NCBI GenBank assembly: GCA_009663005.1
Contig: CM018890.1
Location: 10,810,823-10,874,822, forward strand
Length of the DNA: 64,000 nt
Reading direction: 5' to 3'
Source: Actinidia chinensis
Taxonomy: Eukaryota > Streptophyta > Magnoliopsida > Ericales > Actinidiaceae
The notes below the pieces were generated by a model that saw nothing but the letters and a program-made list of their open reading frames with translations, made no database searches and was not told the DNA's origin. A program made the position numbers and the translations under genes. Positions 33,711 to 49,100 of this stretch are shown one piece after another (position 1 is the first letter of the stretch; every line of letters begins with the position of its first letter).

Positions 33711-35229
33711 TTTTTAAAAATTCAGGGGACCAAAATATTAATTTAAAAAATATATGATGCAAAATTTCAGTGCGGGCATAAATATCCAGTTAGAAAGAAA
33801 ATTTTGGGTGGACTAAATCAAAAAAATTCAAAAATGTTAGGAACCAAGGTGTAACTTTCAAAAAATTAAATGCTGAGGCAACTAAATTAAAAAACAATTA
33901 GAGAGATTACGGACCGAAGTGTAATTTTTAAAAATTTTATAGGGTCTATAAATATCGAAAAAGCTTGGGGTGAAAATGTAATTTTTAAAACGGTAAAGCC
34001 CTTCGGGGGACAAATTTAAAAAATTCAGAAAGATAAGGGACCAAATTGTAATTTTAATAACATTTGTGGAAAACGGTTAAATTTTAAAAAATCCATGGTC
34101 CAAACTATAATTTTCAAAAAGTCAAGCGGATCCAAATTATAAATTCAAAAACTTTAAGAGGCAAAAACTTCAAACTCTAGCTAAATTATTCGTTAGAAAA
34201 AAAAACTTTGATGGACTAAATTGAAAATATTCAATAGAATCGGGAGGGACCAAATGTAAATTCAAAATAATAATTTGGGGGGGCGGTACTTAAATTAAAA
34301 AAAATAAAAAAATAACCAGGGACCGATGTCATTTCCAAATATTTAAATTGCGGGCACTTAAATTAAAAAAACTAGAGAGTCCAAAAGTATAATTTCAAAA
34401 CTGTAAGGGTTTTGAATGCAAGCTATAGAAATATCAAAAAATCTAGAGAGGTGAAAATAGAATTTCTAAAAAGTTAAAACTTTGGGGGACTCTAAAAAAA
34501 AAAAATTAAAAAAGTAGGGACCCCAATTATAATTTTAATACTTTAGTGGGCTAATGTATTATATAAAAAAAAGTAGGGGCCCAAAACTATAATTTTTCCA
34601 AAAATTCAGGGGACCAAATGTAAATCTTAAAAAATGTATGAGGCAAAACTTCAGTGCGGGCACAAATATCCAATTAGAAAGAAAATTTGGGGTGGACTAG
34701 ATCAAAAAAATTCAAAAATATTGGGGACCAAGGTAATGTTTGAAAAATTAAATACTGGGGTAACTAAATTAAAAAAATCAGAAAAGATTAAGGACCGAAG
34801 TGTAATTTTTAAAATTTATAGGGTGGAAACTATAAATTATAAATAGAAAAAGCTTGGTGGGGGTTTGGGTTATGGGTATGGGTGACAATGTAATTTTGAA
34901 AAACTTAATCATTCGGGGGACCCCAAAATTAAAAAAAATTTAGAAAGATTAGGGAGCAAATTATAATTTTAATAACATTTATGGCAAACGGAAATTTCAA
35001 AATATCCAGGGTCCAACATAATTTTAAAAACTATGAGGGACAAAACTTCTAATCTAGCGAAATAATTCTGTAGAAAAAAATCTTTGAAGGACTAAATTGA
35101 AAATATTCGAAAAGAGCAGAGGACCAACCAAAGTGTAAATTCAAAATAATAAATTTTGTGAGGCACTCTAAATTAACAAATTAAAAACTACCAAGGACCA
35201 AAGTGTATTTTTTTAAATATTTCACTAAT

Positions 35230-36456
35230 TGGGTGTACTTCAATTAAAAAAAATTAGAGACCAAAGAATTATTTTAAAAAATTTATAGGGTGCAAACTAT
35301 AAATATCAAAATATCCAGAGATGAAACTATAATTTCTAAAAAGTTAAGCCTTCGGGGGACAAAATTTAAAAAATTCAGAAAGATCAGGGACCAAATTTTA
35401 ATTTTAATAACATTTGTGGACAAAAGGTAAATTTTAAAAAATCCAGGGTCCAAACTATAATTTTCAAAAAGTGAAGGGACCAAATTATAAATTTCAAAAA
35501 TTTAAGAGGCAAAGCTTCAACTCTAGCATAAATATTCGGTTAGAAAAAAAACTTTGATGGACTAAATTGAAAATATTCAAAAGAATCGGGGACCAAAGTG
35601 TAAATTTCAAATAATCAAATTTTGGGGGCACTAAATTAAAAAAATTAAAAAATACCAGGTACCAAAGTATAATTTTAAAAAACTTTATGGGGTGCAAACT
35701 ATAAATATCAAAAAATCCAGAGATGAAACTATAATTTCTAAAAAGTTAAGCCTTCGGGGAACAAAATTTAAACCTTTGGGGGACTAAAATAAAAAAAATT
35801 AAAAAAAGTAGGGACCAAATTATAATTTTAATAACTTTAGTGGGCTAAATGTATATATCAAAAAAAGTAGGGGCCAAACTATAATTTTTCAAAATTTAGG
35901 GAACCAAAATGTAAATTTAAAAAATGTATGAGGCAAAACTTCAGTGCGGGCACAAATATCCAATTAGAAAGAAAATTTGGGGTGGACAAGATCAAAAAAA
36001 TTCAAAAATATTGGGGTGTACTAAATTAAAAAAATTAGAGACCAAAGCATAATTTTAAAAACTTTATAGGGTGCAAACTATAAATATCAAAATATCCAGA
36101 GATGAAACTATAATTTCTAAAAAGTTAAGCCTTCGGGGGACAAAATTTAAAAAATTCAGAAAGATCAGGGACCAAATTGTAATTTTAATAACATTTGTGG
36201 ACAAACGGTAAATTTTAAAAAATCCAGGGTTCAAACTATAATTTTCAAAAAGTGAAGGGACCAAATTATAAATTTCAAAAATTTAAGAGGCAAAGCTTCA
36301 ACTCTAGCATAAATATTCGGTTAGAAAAAAAACTTTGATGGACTAAATTGAAAATATTCAAAAGAATCGGGGACCAAAGTGTAAATTTCAAATAATCAAA
36401 TTTTGGGGGCACTAAATTACAAAAATTAAAAAATACCAGGTACCAAAGTATAATTT
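35230..36456 (-). repeat. Two near-identical 445-bp blocks 781 bp apart
   Basis: The block at about 35230-35675 recurs at about 36012-36456 with only a few differences (for example AACAAAAGG versus AACAAACGG near 35414 and 36195). The second block joins directly onto a copy of the GCGGGCACAAATATCCAATT box, with AAATATTGGGG running straight into TGTACTAAATT, where the first has several hundred more bases. It is therefore a duplication plus internal deletion. Confidence 0.75.
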
Positions 36457-39400
36457 TCAAATATTTAAATATTGTGGGCCCTAAATTAAAAAAACTAGAG
36501 ACCAAAGTATAATTTTAAAAAACTTTATGGGGTGCAAACTATAAATATCAAAATATCCAAAGTTGAAATTTTAATTTCTAAAAAGTTAAGTCTTCGGGGG
36601 ACTAAATTAAAAAAACTTAGAAAAAGGACGGACCAAATTATAATTTTAATAACTTTGGGGGGCTAAATGTTAATATCAAAAAATATAGGGTCCAAACTAT
36701 AATTTTAAAACAGTTAGGGGACTAAAATATAAATTTTAAAAACGTATGAGGCAAAACTTCAGTACGAGAATAAATATCCAGTTAGAAAGAAAATCTAAGG
36801 TGGACTAAATTAAAAAAATTAAAAATATTGGGGCAACTAAATTAAAAAAATAGAAAGAATAAGGACCGAAGTGTAATTTTTAAAATTTTATAGGTTGCAA
36901 ACTATAAATATCAAAAAAGCTTGGATTGAAAATGTAACTTCTAAAAACAAAATCCTTCGGGGGACTAAATTAAAAAAATTCAAAAAGATCAGGGAGGAAA
37001 TTATAATTTTAATAACTTTAGGGGGCAAACGGTAAATTTCAAAAAATTCAGGGTCCAAACTATAATTTTCAAAAAGTCAAGGGGCCAAAATATAAATTTC
37101 AAAAACTTATGAGGCAAAACTTCAACTATAGCATAAATATTCAGGTATAAAAAAAACTTTGATGGACTAAATTAAAAATATTCAAAAGAATCAGGGACCA
37201 AAGTGTAAATTTCAAATAATCAAATTTTGGGAGCATTTAATTAAAAAAATTAAAAAATACCAGGGACCGATGTATAATTTTCAAATATTTAAATGTTGCG
37301 GGCACTAAATTAAAAAAATAGACACCAAAGTATAATTTTAAAAAACTTTATGGGGTGCAAACTATGAATATCAAAAAATCCACAGTTGAAATTTTAATTT
37401 CTAAAAAGTTAAGCCTTCGGTGGACTAAATTAAAAAAATTTAGAAAAAGTAGGGACCAAATTATAATTTTAATAACTTTAGGGGGCTAAATGTAAATATC
37501 AACAAATATAGGTCCAAACTATAATTTTTAAAAAAGTCAGGGGACTAAAATATAAATTTAAAAAATGTATAAAGCAAAATTTCAGTGCGGGCATATTGGG
37601 GACCAAGGTGTATTTTTGGAAAAATTAAATGCTGGGGCAACTAAATTTAAAAAAATTAGAAAGATTAAGGACCGAAGTGTAATTTTTAAAATATTATAGT
37701 GTGCAAACTATAAATATTGAAAAAGCTTGGGGTGAAAATTTAATTTTTAAAAACATAATCCTTCAGGGAGCAAATTATAATTTTAAAACATTTCTGGACA
37801 AACGGTAAAATTCAAAATATCCAGGGTCCAAACTATAATTTTTAAAAACTTATGAGGCAAAACTGCAACTCTAGCATAAATATTCTGTTAGAAAAAAATC
37901 TTTGAAGGACTAAATTGAAAATATTCAAAAGAGCCGAGGACCAAAGTGTAAATTTCAAATAATTAAATTTTGTGGGAACTAAATTAAAAAAATTAAAAAA
38001 TACCAAGGACCAAAGTGTAATTTTTAAATATTTCAATATTGGGTTTACTAAATTAAAAAAATTAGAGACCAAAGCATAATTTTAAAAACTTTATAGGGTG
38101 CAAACTATAAATATCAAAATATCCAGTGATGAAACTGTAATTTCTAAAAAGTAAAGCCTTCGGGAGACTAAATTGAAAATAATTAGAAAGAGTAGGGACC
38201 AAATTATAATTTTAATAACTTTAGGGGGCTAAATATAAATATCAAAAAATATAGGGCACAAATTATAATTTTAAAATAGTTAGGGACTAAAATATAAATT
38301 TAAAAAATGTATGAGGCAAAACTTCAGTGCGGGCATAAATATCCAGTTAGAAAGAAAATCTTGGGTGGACTAAATTAAAAAAATTAAAAATATTGGGGAC
38401 CAAGGTGTAATTTTGGAAAAATTAAATGCTGGAGCAACTAAATTAAAAAAAATAGAAAGATTAAGGACCGAAGTGTAATTTTTAAAAAATTTATAGGTTG
38501 GAAAGTATAATTTTTAAAATTTCAGTGCGTGCATAAATATCCAGTTAGAAAGAATATTTTGGATGGACTAAATCGAAAAAATTAGGGACCAAGGTGTAAT
38601 TTTTAAAAAATTAAATGCTGGGGCTACTAAATTAAAAAAAATTAGAAAGCTTAAGGACCGAAACGTAAATTGTGAAAAATTTTATAGGTGCAAACTTTAA
38701 ATAGCGAAAAGCGTTGGGGTGGAAAATATAATTTCTAATACAAATCCTCGGGGGTCTAAATTAAAAAATTCACGAAAGAAAAAAATCAGGGGGGGAGCAC
38801 ATTATAATTTTTAAAAACATTAGGGGAACAAACGGTAATTTCAAAAATCCAGGGTCCAACTATAATTTTTAAAAAAGTCAAGGAACCAAAATATAAATTC
38901 CAAACACTTTCCAGGCAAAACTTCAACTGTAGCAAAATATTCGGGTATAAAAAATCTTTCATGGAATAATTGAAAATATTTTCAAAAGAACCGGGGACCA
39001 ATGTGTAAATTTCAAATAATCAAGTTTTAGGGGCACTAAATTAAAAAAATTAAAAAATGCCAGCGATCAAAGAGTAATTTTCAAATATTTAAACATTGGG
39101 CGCACTAAATTAAAAAAATTAGAGACCAAAGTATAATTTTTAAAAAATTTATGGCGGTGCAAACTATAAATATCAAAAAATCCAGAGAAAAACTGTAATT
39201 CTAAAAAGTTAAGGCCATCGAGGGACTAAATTAAAAAAAAAGTAGAAGGAGAGCGGATCAAATTATAATTTTATAACTTACGGGGCTAAAATAAATATCA
39301 AAAAATATAGGAGTCCAAAACTATAATTTTTAAAAATAGTTAGGGGACTAAAATATAAATTTAAAAAAAGTAAGAGCAAAACTCATGTTGCGGGAATTAA

Positions 39401-42400
39401 ATATTCTAGTTAGAAGAAAATCTTAGGTGGACTAAATTAAAAAAAATCAAAAATATGAGGACCAATGTGAATTTTTGAAAATTAATGCTGGGGCAACTAA
39501 ATTAAAAAAAATAGAAAGATAAGAACGAAGTGTAATTTTTTCAAATTTTTTATAGGTTGCCAAACTATAAATATTAAAAATCTTGGATTGAAAATAACTC
39601 TAAAAACATTAATCCTTCGGGGGACTAAATTAAAAAAATTCAAAGAGATCAAAGAGGAAATTATAATTTTAATAACTTTAGGGGGGGAAAACAGTAAATT
39701 TTTTTTCCCAAAAAATCCAGGGTCCAAACTATTAGTTTCAAAAAGTCAAAGGACCCAAAATATTAAATTTAAAAAATTATGAGGCAAAACTTGCAAACTC
39801 TAAGCATAAATATTCAGGGTATTAAAAAAATCTTGATGGACTAAATTAAAATATTCAAAAGACAGGGGGACTATGTGTAAATTTCAAAGAATTAGTTTTG
39901 GGGGCAATAAATTAAAAAATTAAAACAAATGCCAGAGATCACAGTGCTAATTTTGGAAATTTAAAACTTGGGACGCATAAATTAAAAAAAGTAGGAGACC
40001 AAAGATAATTTTAAAAACTTTATAGGGTGCAAACTATAAATATCAAAAAATCTAAAGATGAAACTATAATTTCTAAAAAGTTAAACCTTCGGGGGACTAA
40101 ATTAAAAAAATTTTTAAAAAAGTAGGGACCAAATTATAATTTTAATAACTTTAGTGGGCTAAATGTATATATCAAAAAATGTAGGGGCCAAACTATAATT
40201 TTTAAAAAGTCAGTGGACCAAAATGTAAATTGAAAAAATGTATGAGGCAAAACTTCAGGGCGGTCATAAATATCCAGTTAGAAAGAAAATTTTGGGTGGA
40301 CTAATTTGAAAAAATTCAAAAATGTTGGGACTAAGGCGTAATTTTTGAAAAATTAAATGCTGGGGCAACTAAATTAAAAATATTAGAAAGATTAAGGACC
40401 GAAGTGAAATTTTTAAAAAATTTATAGGTTGCAAAGTATAAATATCAAAAAAGCTTGGGTTAAAAATGTAACTTCTAAAAACATAATCCTTCGTGGGACT
40501 AAACGAAAAAAATTCAAAAAGATTAGGGAGGAAATTATAATTTTAATAACTTTAGGGGGAAAACGGTAAATTTTAAAAAATCCAAGGCTTAAACTATAAT
40601 TTACAAAAAGTCAATGGACCAAAATATAAATTTCCAAAAACTTATGAGGCAAAACTTCAACTTTGGCATAAATATTCGGGTATAAAAAAATCTTTGATGG
40701 ACTAAATTAAAAATATTCAAAAGAACCGGAACCAAAGTGTAAATTTCAAATAATCGAAATTTGGGGGCACCAAATTAAAATAATTAAAAAATACAAGGTA
40801 CCAAAGTATAATTTTCAAATATTTAAATATTGCGGGCCCCAAATTAAAAAAACTAGAGACCAAAGTATAATTTTAAAAAACTTTATGGGGTGCTAACTAT
40901 AAATATCAAAAAATCCAGAGATGAAACTGTAATTTTTAAAAAGTTAGCCATCGGGGGACTAAATAAAAAAGATAGAAAGAGTAGGATCAATGATAATTTT
41001 AATAAATTACGGGCTAACTATAAATATCAAAAAATATAGGGTCCAAACTATTAATTTTAAAATAGTTAGGGGGACTTTTTAAAATATAAATTTAAAAACG
41101 TATGAGGCAAAACTTTACGTAGGGAATAAATATCAGTTAGAAAAAAAATCTTGGGGGACTAAATTAAAAAATTAAAATATTGGGACCAAGGTGAATTTTA
41201 AAAAATTAATGCTGGGGCAACTAAAATAAACAAAATAGAAGGATTAAGGACCGAAGTGTATTTGTAAACAAAATTTTATAGATTGCAAACTATTAAAATA
41301 TCAAAAAAGCTGGATTGAAAATGTAATCTAAAAAATAATCTTCGGGACTAAATGAACAAAAATTCAAAAAGATCAGGAGGACACTATGTTTAATAACTTT
41401 GGGGGAAACGGTAAAATTCAAAAATCAAGTCCAAACTATAATTTTCAAAAAGTCAAGGGCCAAAATATAAATTCAAAAAACTTATGAGCAAAACTTCAAC
41501 TTTAGCATAAATATTGGTAAAAAAAAAATCTTTGATGGACTAAATAAAAATATGCAAAGAAACCGGACCAAAGTATAAATTTAAATATAAAAATTGGGGG
41601 GCACTAAATTAAAATAATTAAAAAATACAAGGTACCAAAGTATAATTTTCAAATATTTAAATATTGCGGGCCATAAATCAAAAGAATAGAGACCAAAGTA
41701 TAATTTTAAAAAACTTTATGGGGTGCAAACTATAAATATCAAAAAATCCAGAGATGAAACTGTAATTTCTAAAAAGTTAAGCCATCGGGGGACTAAATTG
41801 AAAAAGATTAGAAAGAGTAGGGATCAAATTATAATTTTAAAAACTTTACGGGGCTAAATATAAATATCAAAAAATATAGGGTCCAAACTATAATTTTAAA
41901 ACAGTTAGGGGACTAAAATATAAATTTAAAAAACGTACGAGGCAAAACTTCAGTATGGGAATAAATATCAAGTTAGAAGAAAATCTTGGGGGACTAAATT
42001 AACAAAATTAAAAATATTGGGGACCAAGGTGTAATTTTTGAAAAATTAAATGCTGGGACAACTAAATTAAAACAAAATAGAAGGATTAAGGACCGAAGTG
42101 AAATTTTTAAAAAATTTATAGGTTGCAAAGTATAAATATCAAAAAGGCTTGGGTTAAAAATGTAACTTCTAAAAACATAATCATTGTGGGACTAAACGAA
42201 AAAAATTCAAAAAGATTAGGGAGGAAATTATCATGTTACTACCTTTAGGGGGAGGGGGCAAACAAAAACGTCATTAAAAAATCCCAAGCTTAAACTATAA
42301 TTTACAAAAAGTCAAGGGACCAAAAAAACTATAAATTTCAAAACTTAGGAGGCAAAACTTCAATCAACTTTGGCATAAATCTTCGGGTAGAAAAAAATCT

Positions 42401-43108
42401 TCCGTGGACTAATAATTACAAATAATTCAAAAGAACCGGAACCAAAGTGTAAATTTCAAATAATCGAAATTTGGGGGCACAAAATTAAAATAATTAAAAA
42501 ATACAAGGTACCAAAGTATAATTTTCAAATATTTAAATATTGCGGGCCCAAATTAAAAAAGCTAGAGACCAAAGTATAATTTTAAAAAACTTTATGGGGT
42601 GCTAACTATAAATATCAAAAAATCCAGAGATGCAAACTTAATTATCTAACAATTAAGCCATCGGGGGACTTAAGTTGAAAACGATTAGAAAGAGTAGGGA
42701 TCAAATTATAATTTAAAACTTACGTGCTAAATATAAATATCAAAATTATAGGTCCCAACTATCATTTGTTAAAACAGTTAGGGGACTCAAATATAATTTA
42801 AAAAACGTACGAGGCAAAACTTCAGTATGGGAATAAATATCAAGTTAGAAGAAAATCTTGGGGACTAAATTAACCCAATTAAAAATATGGCGACCAGGTG
42901 TATTTTTGAAAAATTAGATGCTGGACAACTAAATTAAAAAACAAATAGAAGGATTAGACCGAAGTGTACTTTTTTAAATTTTATAGGTTGCAAACTATAA
43001 ATACCAAAAAGCTTGATTGAAAATGTAACTTCTAAAAACATATCCTTTCGGGGGACTAAATTAAAAAAATTCAAAAAGATCGGAGGAAATTAATAATTTT
43101 TTAATAAC

Positions 43109-43123
43109 TTTTTTTTTTTTTTT
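43109..43123 (+). repeat. Poly-T run of 15 interrupting an A-rich repeat unit
   Basis: The run follows TTTAATAAC and is followed by AAAATTTAGG, in a place where other copies read TAACTTTAGGGGGCAAACGG. It looks like an insertion or a base-calling error in a homopolymer. Confidence 0.6.
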
Positions 43124-46100
43124 AAAATTTAGGTGCAAACGGTAATTTTAAAAACCCAAGTCCCAAACTATAATTTTTCAAAAACTTATGAGGCAAACTT
43201 CAACTTGGCATAAATATTCGGGTATAACAAAATCTTTGATGGAAAAATTAAAAATATTCAAAAGAACCGGAACAAAGGTAAATTTCAAATAATCATTTTT
43301 GGGGCACTAAATTAAAAAAATTAAAATACCTGGGGCCAAGGTGAAATTTTCAAATATTTAAAAATATTAGGGACCCCCACCAAGGCATAATTTTTTGAAA
43401 AATTAAATCTGGGGCAACTAAATTAAAAAATTTTAGAAAGATTAAGGACCAAATTAATTTTTAAAATGTTATATAGGGTGCAAACTATAATATCAAAAAA
43501 TCTACAGTTTGAAATGTAATTTCTACCAAACATAATCCTTCGGGGACTAAATTAAAAAAATCAGAAAGATTAGGGAGCACATTATAATTGAATAACATTA
43601 GTGGACAAACGGTAAATTTTTAAAAATTCATGGTCCAAACTATAATTTTTCAAAAGTCAAGAGACCAAAATATAATTTCAAAAAATATGGGCAAAACTAT
43701 CAACTCTAGCATAAATATTCTGGTATAAAAAAACATCTTTGTGTCAAATGAAATATTCAAAAGAGCCGAGGACAAGGTGTAATAAATTCAAATAATTAAA
43801 TTTTGGGGGCACTACATTAAAAAAAAAATAAAAAATTAAACGAGGGCCAAAGTGCAATTTTTTCAATATTTTAAACATTGGGCGTAGTAAATTAAAAAAA
43901 TTACAAAAAAAAGACAAAGTTAATTTAAACTTTTATGGTGCAAACGATAAATATCCAAAAAATCCAGAAATAAAACTATAATTTCTAAAAAGTTAAGCCT
44001 CGGGGACTAAATTGAAAAACATTAGAAAGAGTAGGGACCAAATTATGATTTAACAACTTTTAGGGGGCCAAATATAAATATCAAAAAATTTAGGGTCCCA
44101 AACTCTAATTTTTAAAAAATCAGGGGACCAAAATATAAATTTAAAAAAACGTATGAGGCAAAACTAGTGCGGGCATAAATATCCAGTAGAAAGACCCAAT
44201 CTTGGGTGGATTAAATTGAAAAACATTAAAAAATATTGGGGACCAAGGTGTTAATTTTCGAAAAAATTTAGAAATGTGGGGCAACTAATTAAGAAAAAAT
44301 TAGAAAGATTAAGGGACCGAAGTGTAATTTTTAAAAAATTATAGGTTGCAAAGTATAAATATCAAAAAGCTTGGGGTGAAAATGTACTTCTAAAAACATA
44401 ATCCTTCGGGGGAACTTAATTAAAAAAATTCAAAAAAAGATTAGGGAGAAAAATTATAATTTTAATAACTTTAGGGGGCAAACGGTAAATTTCAAAAAGA
44501 AGGGTTCAAACTATAATTTTCAAAAATTCAAGGGACCAAATATATATTTCAAAAACTTATGACGCAAAAAAGTCAACTTAGCATCAAATATTCGGATATC
44601 AAAAAATCTTTAGGATAAAATTGAAATTATCAAAAGAACAGGGACCAAGTGTAATTTCAAATAATTCATGTTTTGGGGAACTAAATTAAAAAAATTAAAA
44701 AATGTACCTGGGGCAAGTGACTTTTCAAATATTTAAAAAAGATTAGGGACCAAGCGTAATTTTGAAAATTAAATTCTGGGGCAACTAAATTAAAAAAATT
44801 TAGAAAGATTAAGGACCGAAATGTAATTTTTAAAAATTTTATAGGGTGCAAACTATAAATATCAAAAAATCTAGAGTTGAAACTGTAATTTCTTAGAAAG
44901 AGTAGGGACCAAATTATAATTTTAATAACTTTAGTGGGCTAAATGTATATATCAAAAAATATAGGGGCCAAACTATAATTTTTAAAAAATCAAGAGATCA
45001 AAATTTAAATTTAAAAAATGTATGAGGCAAAACTTCAGTGCGGTCATAAATATCTAGTTAGAAAGAAAATTTTGGGTGGACTAATTCAAAAAAATTCAAA
45101 AATGTTGGGGACCAAGGCATAATTTTTGAAATATTAAATGCTGGGGCAACTAAATTAAAAACAATTAGAAAGATTTAAAACCGAAGTGTAATTTTAAAAA
45201 TTTTATAGGATGCAAACTATAAATATCGAAAAAGCTTGGGGTGAAAATGTAATTTCTACAAAACATAATCCTTCGGGGGACTAAATTAAAAAAATTCAGA
45301 AAGATTAGGCAGCAAATTATAATTTTAATAACATTAGTGGACAAACGGTAAATTTTAAAAAATTCAGGGTCCAAACTATAATTTTCAAAAAGTCAAGAGA
45401 CCAAAATATAACTTTCAAAAACTTATGGGCAAAACTTCAACTCTAGCATAACTATTCGGGTTATAAAAAAATCTTTGATGGACTAAATTGAAAATATTAA
45501 AAGAGCCGAGGACCCCAACATGTAAGTTTCAAATAACTAAATTTTGGGAGGCAACTAAATTAAAAAAATAAACAATACCGAGGGCCAAAGTGCAATTTTC
45601 AAAATTTTAAATATTGAGAGTAGTAAACTTAAAAAAATTAAAAAAAAAGACCAAAGTATAATTTACAAAACTTATAGGGTGCAAACGATTAAATATCAAA
45701 AATCCAGGAAAAAACTATTAATTCTAAAAAATTAAGCCTACGGGGGGAATAAATTGAAAAATAATTAGAAAGAGAGGGACCACAAATTAAAATTTTAATA
45801 TTTTTAGGGGGCCAAATATGAATATCAAAAAATATAGGTCCAAACTATAATTTTTAAAAAATCAGGGGACCAAAATATCAAATTTAAAAAAAAAGTATGA
45901 GGCAAAACTTAAGTGCGGGCATAAAATTTCCAGTTAGAAAGAAAAATCTTGGGTGGATTAAATTGAAAAATTCAAAAATATTGGGGACCAGGTGTAATTT
46001 TTGAAAAAATAAATGCTGGGGCAAACTAATTAAAAAACTTAGAAGATTTAAGGACCGAAGTGTAAATTTTGTAAAAACAATTATAGGTTGCAAAAGTATA

Positions 46101-49100
46101 ATATCAAAAAAGAATTGGGTCGAAAATGTAACTTCTAAAAACAAATCCTTCGGGGGCACTAAATTAAAAAAATTCAAAAAGATCAGGGAGGAAATTATAA
46201 TTTTACTAACTTTAGGGGGCAAAAGGTAAATTTCAAAAAATCCAGGCCCAAAACTATAATTTTCAAAAAGGCAAGAGACCAAAATATAAATTTCACAAAA
46301 GTGATGGGCAAAACTTCAACTCTAGATAAATATTCGGGTATAAAAAAAATCTTGATGGACTAAATGGAACAAATATCAAAGAGCCGAGGACCAAAGTGAA
46401 ATTTCAAATAAGTAAATTTTGGGGGCACTAAATTAAAAAAATAATAAAAAAATACGAGGGCAAAAGTGCATTTCAAATATTTAAACATTGGGCTTTAGTA
46501 TAGTAAAGTAAATAAAAAATTAAAAAAAAAGACCAAAGTATAATTTAAAAACTTATAAGGTTGCAAACGATATAAATATCAAAAAATCCAGAAATAAAAC
46601 TATAATTTCTAAAAAAGTTAAGCCTAGGGGGGGACTAAATTGAAAAACTTAGAAAGAGTAGGAGGGACCAAATATAATTTTAAACAAACTTTAGGGGCCA
46701 AATATAAATATCAAAAAATTATAGGGTCCAAACTCTTATTTTTTAAAAAAAATTCAGGGGACCAAATATAAATTTAAAAAACGTAATGAGGTCAAAACTT
46801 AGTGCGGGCATAAATATCCAGTTAGAAGAAAAATCTTGGGTGGATTAAATTGAAAACATTCAAAAATATGGGGGACAAGGTGTTATTTCTCGAAAAATTA
46901 AATGCTGGGGCAACTACATTACAGAAAATTAAAAGATTAAGGACCGAATGTAATTTTTAAAAAATTTATTAGGTTCTTGTCCCAAAGTCATAAATATCAT
47001 AAAAAAGCTTGGGTTTGAAAAATGTAACTTCTAAAAACATAATCCTTCGGTGACAAATCTAAAAAATTCAAAAAGATTAGGGAAAAATTATAACTTTTAA
47101 TCACTTTAGGGGCAAACGGTTTTTAAATTTCAAAAAATTAAGGGTTAAACTATAATTTTCAAAAAATCACGGGACCAAAATATATATTTCAAAAACTTAA
47201 TGACGCAAAAATTCAACGGTCTGCATAATAGTCGGATACTCAAAAAAATCTTTTGATGGCTAAATGAAATTATTCAAAAGAACCGGGACAAAGTGTAAAT
47301 TTCAAATAATCATGTTTTTTGGGGGCACTAATTTAAAAAATTAAAAATACCTGGTGGCCAAAGTGAATTCTATCAAATATTTACCAATATTAGGGACCCA
47401 GGCGTAATTTTTGAAAATTAAATTCTGGGGCAACTAAATTAAAAAAATTTTTTAAAGATTAGGACGATGTATTTTTAAAAATTTTAGGGTGCAACTATAA
47501 ATAATCAAAAATCCAAGTTGAAACTTGTAATTTCTAAAAAGTTAAGCCTACGGGGACTAAATTAAAAAATTAGAAAGAGTAGGGACCCAAAAGTATAATA
47601 TTTTAATAACTTTAGGGGGCTAAATGTATAATATACAAAAAATGTAGGGGCCAACTAATAATTTTTAAAAAATCACGAGAATCAAAAATGTACTTTGAAA
47701 AATGTATGAGGCAAAACTTCGTGCGGTCATAAATATCTAGTTAGAAAGTCACAATTTTGTCATTGGACTATTCAAGAAAATTCGAAAATGTGGGGGACCA
47801 AGCATAATTTTGAAATATACTCAAATGCTGGGGCAAACTAAATAAAAACAATAGAAGATTAAAACCGAAGTGTATTTTAAAAATTTTTATAGATGCAACC
47901 TATAAATATCTAAAAAGCTTGAGGGTGAAAATGTATTTTCCTACAAACATAATCCTTCGGGGGACTAAATTAAAAAAATTCATAAAGATTAGGCAGCAAA
48001 TTATATTTTATACAATACACATGTCAGTGGACAAAACGGTAAATTTTAAAAAATTCAGGGTCCAAACTATAATTTTCAAAAAGTCAAGAGAACAAAATAT
48101 AAATTTCAAAAACTTATGGGCAAAACTTCAACTCTAGCATAAATATTCGGGTATAAAAAAAATCTTTGATGGACTAAATTGAAAATATTCAAAAGAGCCG
48201 AGGACCAAAATGTAAGTTTCAAATAATTAAATTTTGGGGGCACTAAATTAAAAAAATAAAAAAATACCGAGGGCCAAAGTGCAATTTTCAAATATTTAAA
48301 TATTGAGCATAGTAAATTAAAAAAATTAAAAAAAGACCAAAGTATAATTTAAAAAACTTTATAGGGTGCAAACGATAAATATCAAAAAATCAAAAGTCAA
48401 AACTATATTAATTTTCTAAAAGTCTCAGCCTACTGGGGACTAAATTGAAAACAATTTAGAATAGAAGTAGGGACCAAATTATAATTTTTAATATTTTTAG
48501 GGGCCAAATGATAGTAATATAAAAAATATATTGGTCCAACTATAATTTTTCAAATAGTTAGGGGGACTAAAATTAAATTTAAAATGGTAACGAGGCAAAT
48601 TTCAGTGCGGTCATAACATATCAAATTAGGAAAACAAATCTTGGGGGACTAAAATTAAAAGATTCAAAATTTAGGGACTAAGGTGTAATTTTTGGAAAAT
48701 TAAATGATGGGCAACTAAATTAAAAATTAGAAGATAAGGACCGAATGTAATTTTTAAAAAAATTATAGGTGCAAAGTAAATAAATATCACAAAAGCTTGT
48801 GCGAAAATTTAACTTCTAAAAACATAATCCTTCGGGGGCCTAAATTTAAAAAATTCAAAAAGATCAGGGAGGAAATTATAATTTTAATAACTTTAGGGGG
48901 CAAACGGTAAATTTCAAAAAAAAAAACCAAACTATAATTTTCAAAAAGTCAAGAGACCAAAATATAAATTTCAAAAAATGATGGGCAAAACTTCAACTCT
49001 AGCATAAATATTCGGGTATAAAAAAAAATCTTTGATGGACTAAATTGAAAATATTCAAAAGAGCCGAGGACCAAAGTGTAAATTTCAAATAATTAAATTT

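Noticed and set aside
34857..34886. Telomere-like GGGTTTGGGTTATGGGTATG
   Set aside because: It is one short degenerate stretch, not TTTAGGG repeats, inside an error-prone part of sat2.
45884..46282. 132-codon open frame on the minus strand
   Set aside because: It lies wholly in sat2. Its Phe/Leu/Ile-rich, self-repeating product (NFFNLVPP-like stretches) is what T-rich repeat units give when the frame happens to stay open.
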